DNA of 64,000 bases from Zonotrichia leucophrys gambelii (taxonomy: Eukaryota; Chordata; Aves; Passeriformes; Passerellidae): contig NC_088179.1 in NCBI RefSeq assembly GCF_028769735.1, positions 8,461,950 through 8,525,949 on the forward strand. The letters run 5' to 3'. Position 1 is the stretch's first letter; every line of letters starts with the position of its first letter. Below the pieces are notes generated by a model, which was not told where the DNA came from, did no database searches, and was given only the letters and a program-made list of their open reading frames with translations. Shown in pieces: positions 60,501 to 64,000 of the stretch. The position numbers and the translations under genes were made by a program.

Positions 60501-63500
60501 GCCAAACTGTTCCATTCAGCATGGCTTTATAGAAGTGACTGTGCTACCAAGCCCTTGGGAAAGACTGGGCTCCAAGTGAAAACAGCCCCTGCTCTAATGT
60601 CAGCCCTTTTACCCCTCATCTCTTGCACAGGATTCATCACTGGGGATATATTCTGTGTGTGGAAATAATGGCTTCATATCTATGCCAAGTATTGGGAGTT
60701 AGAGTTAGTACATTAGTAGTACATGGACAATTACTGCAACCCGGATTGCTGAAAGTTGGCAGAAGTTGCCTCTCTCCCTGTGCTGCCATGGGATCTTGCA
60801 TGTTAAAGCCCAGACAGAGCCAAACTGGGAATGCTGGAGCTGTAAAAACACAGCTGGCTCAGAGAATGGCTTCCTTTGGTGAAGGTTTAAAAAAGAAGTT
60901 CTGAAGATTGGTTAGGACAGCTCATCCTCACACATATTATCATCATTTGCTCCATTAGCTTTGATCCAGAACCTTCTCCCAGTACTTCAGTTTACATGGG
61001 CTCCCCTTTCTGTCTATCACAATAGAAGTAGAATTAAAGTATTAAAATAAATCCTGTTTCTTTAGCTTTCCATATTTCTTCTCAGCCCAGTAAAGGTGCA
61101 GGTTTGCTCTTGGTTCCTTGCACCAGACAGGCTGCCCTGACACAGAGCTCTGACCCTCATGGGGTGCCCCAACTGCCCCTTCCACCTGCAGTGGGGGCTG
61201 AATCTGTCAGGGATGAAGAAAAATGTTGCAGAGATGGGGCAGACATGAGCTATGGCCACACAACTGTCTTAACTCAGTATTTCTGTGCAGCCCTCTGGCT
61301 GTTCAGTTCATGTGCATGGAGCAACTGGAAGTTATTGGAAAAATCTCTTAATTATACAGATTGACTCTCAGAAGAAGCTGTCAGGTGATAAAAGCCTTAA
61401 AATGAGGAGGATTCCTGCCTCCAGCAAGGGCAGCAAGTGGCATGCAGCCCAGTGACTGGAGAGGACTTGCAGCCCCATGGGGCATCTCTGGGAGGTCTCT
61501 GTGAGGCACAGCCCAAGCCAGGGCCTCTGCAGTCCCAAGGCAGCCCCACAGGGATCTCTGAATAATTCTGTGAGAATTCCCTGCCCTGGTCCATCAGCAC
61601 CAGGCTGACCAGAGCAATTGCAAACCCTGTGAGCTCCTCCTTAATCACACCTCTCAGGTGCTGCTGCTCACAGCTTTATGCTCCTTCATCCCCCAAGGCC
61701 TGTGATTAGTCCCCAGCAGCCCTGTCAGGATGCACTTTATGGTTTAATTACACATCCCAGGCTGATTAATGTCTCTGCTGCTCAGCCTGTCAGGCCCCAT
61801 TAGCTGGCAGCATCCACATCCAGCACTGAGCAGGCTGGGGAGAATGTGCCAAACTCACCCAATGGCTGCCTTGTCTTTGCTGCAGCTTTTACACAAACTG
61901 CTCTGACATCTCCTCAGCCTTTGCAGAGCTGTCTTGTGAAGGTACAAAATGATTGTGAAGGGATTCAGGGAACACCTGTTCTGGTGGCTGTGGCCATGGA
62001 GGGGCCAGCCGGCCATGGGCTGTCCTTGGTGGTGACCACAGCTGTGATCTCCATCACAGGACAATCAGAAAGCATCTCCTTCCCCCAGGCTAAGCTCTGC
62101 TCTAGCTGTGCCTTGTTGATATTTGTGAAACCTCTAATTAGCTGCCCTTTCATTTTGCTTTGTGTCTGAGGTTGATGCTGTGTCATCCCCTTTTCTCAGG
62201 AGTTTTAATATTTCCAGTGATTTATGAAAAGGGCAATTCTGTCAGGCATTTTCTCACCTTTAACTCGGGAGAATGTCATTCTTCAGGATGGCTGTGGCCA
62301 TTTTGTCTGCTCTGTTCCTCACAGTGATAGCTTTGTGGCGATGGTCACTCTAGAAAACCAGACTGCAGATTTTTAAGTGCAGACTAAGGAATCCCGTGGT
62401 GAATTCTTTTCTATCCAAGCTTTATACAAAGAAAATCTTGTTTGTTGTCCAATGCCTATAGTGAGGGACCTCAAATGAGCCAACTGGCCTGCAAAGTCAG
62501 AAGGAAAAAAATCTGGTGAACAGTAAGTTTGTTGGGAAAATGGTATTTAGGTCATCCCAAAACTATTTATGAATTCAGGTCAAATTTTCTGAGTAGTTCC
62601 TCCCGGTATTTAATTTTTTTTTTCTGGGAGTGGATTAATTTTTCCTTTTTACTAAACTCAGGGGTTAATGCATTTGCCAGAAACTGGGAATCCCTCATAC
62701 AGTTTCAATCCATGCTTGGGTGGAGCTGGGTAATCCATTCCCACTGAATTTCCAGCACTTTTGAGTATGTTAGGAAGAAAGGGCAGCACACCCACAGTAT
62801 GTCCCACTGGACCTGTGTCCCTACAGTATAAAATATGTATTCCCTGAGCCAGAGAGAGAGAAATGACAAATACTGCCTAGTATGGTTGTTAGTGAATATG
62901 CAGAGGCAAGAATATGTTGATTTTCTGCTATATAATCTGCTCTGACTATAACTGGTATAAAATTGTACAAGAACACAAAGATGCCGTGAGATTTGTTTAT
63001 CCTGTAGCCTGGCAGCCATAGTGCTCCCATAAGAGATGTGGATTCTCAGGGCATAGGTAGAATTCAGTCTGGATCCATTGCTCCTTGGATTTAATCAGGG
63101 AATTAAATATCTTATAATTTCTTTTGCTGTTTAAGAGCAAATGCTTTGTTGAAACAACTGGGTTTTCAAATAAAAGCCATGTTGATTTAGTTTTTGGTGA
63201 GGAAACATCAACTTAAATTTGTAAATCATCTTTTTTACTAAAAGCAGTTATTCACATGAATCTGTCAAAGGGGGGCTCGTTTGCAGCTGCTGAAGGAGGG
63301 GATACAAAACAAGCAGCTCAACTCGGGGCTTGCAGGCTGGGAGAGGAGATGTGGTAAACACAGAGCTGAGACAAAGTGATCTGGGCTGTGGTTTGGGGTC
63401 ATGAGTCAGGCAGGCAATGGATAATAGGAAAGTCTTTGATAACTGTGTTAATATCTAAAAACAACCTGAAAGCAATAATTGGATCCCACTAACGGCTTCA

Positions 63501-64000
63501 GGGTGCTTGTTAAAGGGCTGCCAGCCACAACTGACTCTCACAGTGCAAGCATAAGGGAAATATGCAGCTCATGAGACAGAAAGGACCATCTGACCTCTCT
63601 TCTCCTCAGTCTGTCCTAAGCATAGGAGAAAATGTGGAGCTAGGCTGACATTTATTTCTCTGAGAAGAAACCAGCCTGTCTTTAAATTGCTCTTTGGGTT
63701 TTTCCATCTGATTTTATAAATGACATGTTATTTTACTGCACCCTTAACTGGAAACAGACCTTAGAGTTTGATGAGAATATATATGTCCTGTCTTTTTCTT
63801 AGCAGCTGATGGTACTGGGAAGGTGCAGTGGGCAGAATGTCAGGGGTAAAATCCTACAAAAAAAAAACCCATAGGCACAAGCTTTTGGATCAGTTCAGGA
63901 TGAATCACAATATTCTCTGCTCATTTCCTTATACACCTGTTTTCAGTGGGAAAAATAAAATTCCTTTCAGAGTCAGGAAGGATGAAAATACTTATAATAA
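54546..64000. other. Intergenic downstream of KCNE4, no gene recognised
   Basis: 9.4 kb with no convincing coding exon, RNA gene or identifiable repeat family. A three-unit 20-bp tandem repeat (TTTACACCAAAAGGATGCTG-like) lies at 58012-58071. A homeobox-motif cluster near 61.70-61.81 kb (GATTAG, TTAATTA, GATTAAT, CATTAGC) is a candidate conserved element. In human the next gene in this direction is SCG2, as I recall; none of it is seen here. Confidence 0.65.
58012..58071 (+). repeat. Short tandem repeat, 20-bp unit, three copies
   Basis: TTTACACCGAAAGGATGCTG, TTTACACCAAAAGGATGCTG and TTTACACCAAAGGATGCTG stand head to tail. Confidence 0.9.

Overview
This is vertebrate nuclear DNA: long introns with GT/AG boundaries, no operons, and two recognisable genes, both on the + strand. 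The repeats point to a bird and probably a songbird. There is an antisense CR1 LINE tail near 4.6-5.06 kb, a sense CR1 tail near 24.3 kb, a 314-bp terminal-inverted-repeat element of a kind I associate with reptile and bird genomes, and a solo LTR resembling abundant passerine ERV LTRs. Species is inferred from these only.

Left part (about 0.8-31 kb): ACSL3, long-chain acyl-CoA synthetase 3. Fourteen coding exons can be placed base by base; every splice junction keeps the frame. They give a 2142-nt CDS and a 713-residue protein with an N-terminal membrane segment, the adenylate-forming motifs and the ACSL signature. The first coding exon has a 3' splice site, so promoter and upstream 5'UTR exon(s) lie left of the window. 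The 3'UTR runs about 2.1 kb to paired poly(A) signals near 29.3-29.4 kb, with a possible distal end near 31.15 kb.

Most unusual feature (17.35-18.0 kb): coding exon 9 runs directly into a 43-bp minisatellite of 15 copies. The first copy contains the last 20 coding bases of the exon plus its splice donor, so the exon end and AAG|GTGGGT donor are reiterated 15 times. A TGA in the extended frame, just before donor 2, means that use of any later donor would truncate ACSL3.

Middle (about 31-51.4 kb): intergenic DNA with no convincing genes. It holds a second minisatellite of about 21 bp (35.62-36.17 kb) and a GC-richer block with a perfect RFX X-box palindrome near 39.5 kb.

Right part: KCNE4, a single-pass potassium-channel beta subunit, with its intact 163-residue CDS in one exon (52018-52509) and a 3'UTR to a poly(A) signal at 54522. 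About 0.4 kb upstream is a probable first exon. It encodes what looks like the human-type N-terminal extension of KCNE4, in frame across the splice but broken by one TGA. The remaining 9.4 kb is intergenic.

ACSL3 followed by KCNE4 in the same orientation matches the human 2q36 arrangement as I recall it. The adjacency looks like conserved synteny; the two products (lipid activation at ER and lipid droplets; K+ channel modulation) have no evident shared pathway.
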